A stretch of DNA of 7,894 nt, from assembly GCA_030037185.1 (NCBI GenBank), contig JASHRR010000398.1, positions 1 through 7,894 on the forward strand, in the 5' to 3' direction. The number at the start of each line of letters is the position of its first letter. The first letter of the stretch is position 1. This document shows, in pieces, positions 6,400 through 7,894 of this stretch. A program made the translations under genes and the position numbers. The notes under the pieces were generated by a model. The model was not told the DNA's origin. It did not search any database and worked only from the letters and a program-made list of their open reading frames with translations. This DNA comes from Xanthobacteraceae bacterium (GTDB lineage Bacteria > Pseudomonadota > Alphaproteobacteria > Rhizobiales > Xanthobacteraceae).

Positions 6400-6871
6400 T
6401 CAGTGGAAAAACAACGAGCGCGCGTCGCTTTTCGTTCCCCATTCATGGCGCCTGTGGTGGCCGCTCGATGCCGCCCTCATAAGCTTGTGATTGAACACCT
6501 CGATGTTGTCGGGTTCGCGCCTAGAGATGAGACGTCGGTCGACGACGACGCCCCGATCGATCCCATTCCACGCCGGCATTTTTGCCGATCGCGCTCGAGC
6601 GCCGGTCACACGTCATTCGTCCCCGCGCTTGTCCTGTCTCAATCTCCGTCCGCGGCCATGACGGATTGCGCCGAAGGGCTTGCCAGCTATCAAAGATGTT
6701 CTGACAAACTCGACCGCCCGGGTGAATGGGCAGCGCACCGGATTGATGACGCCACCCGGCAGCGCAACGAAGGTCTCGCCCCGGCATCGTGCTTTCCGCC
6801 GCCGCCCGAGTTCGACCTGCCAAGCCATCAGTCACGGGAATTGCGATCCTCGGTCCTTTCGCGTTCGCGAC
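6400..6871 (-). pseudogene. Decayed DJ-1/PfpI-family (type 1 glutamine amidotransferase-like) gene
   Basis: No single frame codes for a protein here, but pieces in two minus-strand frames line up in order with the PfpI family (general-stress and deglycase/protease-like proteins, about 180 residues). In order they are ANAKGPRIAIPVTDG (6824-6868); then FVALPGGVINP, AVEFVRTSLIAGKPFGAIRHG (about 6771-6655); then IETGQARGRM and NAGVEW (about 6645-6563); then DRGVVVDRRLISRREPDN, IEVFNHKLM (about 6556-6475). Lesions: roughly 50 residues between VTDG and LPGG are missing or scrambled; one base is lost near 6650-6657, where GGC-CCG would be expected; one base is gained near 6558-6563. The nucleophile Cys of the AICHG elbow is Arg (CGT, 6661-6663). 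No start codon is apparent. It lies 38 bases after the HAD pseudogene and 50 before the cytochrome start, so it was probably once in the same operon. Family assignment is from remembered motifs. Confidence 0.75.
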
Positions 6872-6909
6872 ACCGGCGGTCGGAGCGCGGTGAAAGAGCC
6901 GCGAGCAAT

Positions 6910-7586
6910 TCAGACTCGACCGCCAACTTCGTCGATGTGCCGCAGCAAGTCGGCCGGGTCCTCGTAGACACGATAGGCGCTGCTGCGCTCCAGTTCGTCG
7001 CGGCCGTATCCTCCGGACAGGGCCCGACACCGAGCGCACCTGCCCGGCGGGCGGCCAGCATATCCCAGATGCTGTCGCCCACCACGCACGCCGTCGCAAT
7101 GTCCACTTTCAGCGCGTCGGCCGCGGCGAGGAAAAGATCGGGGTCGGGTTTGGCCCGCTCCACCAAATCTCGTGTGATCACCGGGATGTGCGAAAGATCG
7201 ACTTCAAGGCTGTCCAAAACAGGACCGGCGGTTTCCATGCGGCCGCTGGTGGCGATCGCCCAGGTGATGCCGGTCCGCGTGAGATATCTGAGAAGCTCGG
7301 GAGCACCCGGGAGCGGCCGCACGCGGCAGGACCGCGCGTTAAAGGCTCTCGCATGAAGGCGACGGAGACGCTCGATCCGCGCCTGATCGATATCAACCCC
7401 TATTTCGCGCAGCAGCATGTTGGTAAACAAGCCGCCGCTCATGCCGATCTTGCGGTGAATGCGTCAGACCGAGAGCGCGATGCCCTCTTGGTCGAGAGCT
7501 TCGCGCCAGGCCAGCACATGCTGATAGACGCTGTCCACGAGTGTTCCATCCAAGTCAAACAGAAACGCCGTTTGGTGCCGGGCCAC
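6910..7586 (-). pseudogene. Disrupted HAD-superfamily phosphatase gene (subfamily IA type)
   Basis: The restored product of about 225 residues would be a haloacid-dehalogenase-like phosphatase, a family that hydrolyses small phosphorylated metabolites such as phosphoglycolate. All four catalytic motifs survive: DLDGT (11-15), S114 in AIATSGR, K146 in ERAKPDPDLF, and GDSIWD (170-175). Two lesions break it. An in-frame TGA at 7464-7466 (codon 41) sits between IALSV and RIHRKIGMSGG, where I recall homologues having Trp; TGG to TGA is one base change. One base is also missing within 7021-7025. Shifting frame there gives the expected tail LSGGYGRDELER, YRVYEDPADLLRHIDEVGG and a TGA stop at 6910-6912, instead of an unrelated Arg/Cys-rich extension running to 6828. 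GTG at 7586 is chosen as start because AAGGAG (7596-7601) lies nine bases upstream. Sequencing error at both sites is the alternative. Confidence 0.88.
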
Positions 7587-7595
7587 CGTCACGCT

Positions 7596-7601
7596 CTCCT
7601 T
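7596..7601 (-). promoter_or_regulatory. Ribosome binding site of the HAD pseudogene
   Basis: AAGGAG on the minus strand is nine bases before GTG 7586 and only three before an in-frame GTG at 7592. The survival of a consensus site argues that gene loss is fairly recent. The frame is open to 7736, but the extra 50 codons do not look like HAD sequence. Confidence 0.5.
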
Positions 7602-7761
7602 TTCGGCCGAAATCAATGCTGCGCACCGGCCGCACGCGCCTCCGCCGGTCGACAGCGTCAGCGGCTTCGAAGTTCCGCGATCTTGGAAATTGAAGATATC
7701 ATCACCGGCCGCTCTCAAGGTGCAGAGGGTGGTCACGTTTGCGGGTTTGCTTTACCGCGTG

Positions 7762-7884
7762 TGACGGGATTTTCAGTTTCCCGCGTCAGGGCACCCTTGC
7801 GGTCCCGCGTTTGGCAGACGCGGCAGCGCCCCGGGCGGCCGTCTATGGCGGGCAGTGGAGGAGAGACGCCGCCCAGCTTTTTTT
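7762..7884 (+). ncRNA. Candidate small structured RNA, 3' portion
   Basis: Consecutive hairpins lead into a terminator on the plus strand. They are 7762-7788 (8 bp with a two-base bulge around GACGGGA/TCCCGCGTC), 7789-7806 (6 bp with one bulge, loop CTTGC) or alternatively CCGCGT-N7-ACGCGG (7805-7823), then the terminator stem at 7833-7874. I could not match it to tmRNA, 6S, SRP or RNase P RNA, and the 5' end is not visible. It may instead be a dispersed intergenic repeat. Confidence 0.3.
7833..7884 (+). terminator. Rho-independent-type terminator on the plus strand
   Basis: GGGCGGC-C-GTC (7833-7843) pairs with GACGCCGCCC (7865-7874), giving ten base pairs with one bulged C. Three bases later there are seven T in a row (7878-7884). 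The loop of 21 bases is long for a classical terminator but may fold further. No plus-strand protein gene ends nearby, so the terminated transcript is unexplained. Confidence 0.55.
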
Positions 7885-7894
7885 CGTGGTGAGC

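Larger units (their letters stand above)
7602..7894. other. Terminal gene-free stretch with structured DNA
   Basis: No protein gene is recognised from the HAD ribosome binding site to the window edge. Plus-strand open frames here run antisense through the HAD pseudogene and end in a Pro/Gly/Arg-rich sequence with no family. The stretch should contain the promoter of the HAD gene, but no convincing -35/-10 pair is visible. The right third holds the hairpins and the terminator described separately. Confidence 0.4.

Noticed and set aside
6350..6442. Longer N-terminus for the di-haem cytochrome starting at 6442
   Set aside because: It would bury the signal sequence behind 31 charged residues and overlaps the end of the PfpI remnant. 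ATG 6349 has a good ribosome binding site.
6521..7099. Minus-strand open frame of 192 codons as a real protein
   Set aside because: It joins out-of-frame HAD sequence to fragments of the PfpI remnant, so it is a chance fusion of two pseudogenes.
6403..7356. Plus-strand open frame of 317 codons
   Set aside because: It runs antisense through both the PfpI and HAD remnants, has no recognisable domain, and is rich in Arg and Ser as GC-rich shadow frames are.
7464..7466. TGA as a selenocysteine codon in the HAD gene
   Set aside because: The position is not catalytic, the expected residue is Trp, no selenocysteine-insertion hairpin was recognised, and a second lesion exists downstream.
7188..7892. 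Plus-strand open frame of 234 codons ending near the window edge
   Set aside because: It is antisense to the HAD gene and then runs through the hairpin region. No family and no ribosome binding site.

Overview
The window is GC-rich chromosomal DNA. Its protein sequences (a hydroxyacyl-CoA dehydrogenase, a stand-alone ClpS, a Bug-family solute receptor and a di-haem cytochrome) resemble those of Bradyrhizobium, Rhodopseudomonas and relatives (Alphaproteobacteria, Nitrobacteraceae). That placement rests on remembered family resemblance, not on a search. There are no tRNA or rRNA genes, CRISPR arrays, transposases or phage genes.

Layout: one plus-strand gene, a 3-hydroxybutyryl-CoA dehydrogenase (60-938), faces a long run of minus-strand genes across a convergent gap that holds an inverted-repeat element (about 1004-1118). 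The minus-strand genes, in increasing coordinate, are a Bug/TctC-type periplasmic solute-binding protein (1198-2184), a pirin-family cupin (2374-3282), a ClpS N-degron adaptor (3594-3899), a secreted DUF4142 protein (4154-4837) and an exported di-haem c-type cytochrome of the peroxidase/MauG-like group (4946-6349). These look like single housekeeping or accessory genes, not one pathway. The only pair with a plausible functional link is the cytochrome and DUF4142, because both are exported, same-strand and 108 bases apart.

The right-hand 1.5 kb is the least ordinary part. Read in one frame it looks empty or full of spurious ORFs, but read across frames it holds two decayed minus-strand genes side by side. 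The first is a HAD-family phosphatase (6910-7586) with an in-frame TGA at codon 41 and a one-base loss near 7021-7025. The second is a DJ-1/PfpI-family protein (about 6400-6871) with missing N-terminal sequence, at least two frameshifts, and its nucleophile Cys replaced by Arg.

The last ~120 bases (7762-7884) form consecutive hairpins ending in a 10-bp stem and a run of seven T on the plus strand. This is a good candidate for a terminator and possibly for the 3' end of a small structured RNA. I see no convincing new multi-gene system. The best leads are the double pseudogene block, the terminal structured RNA and the di-haem cytochrome/DUF4142 pair.
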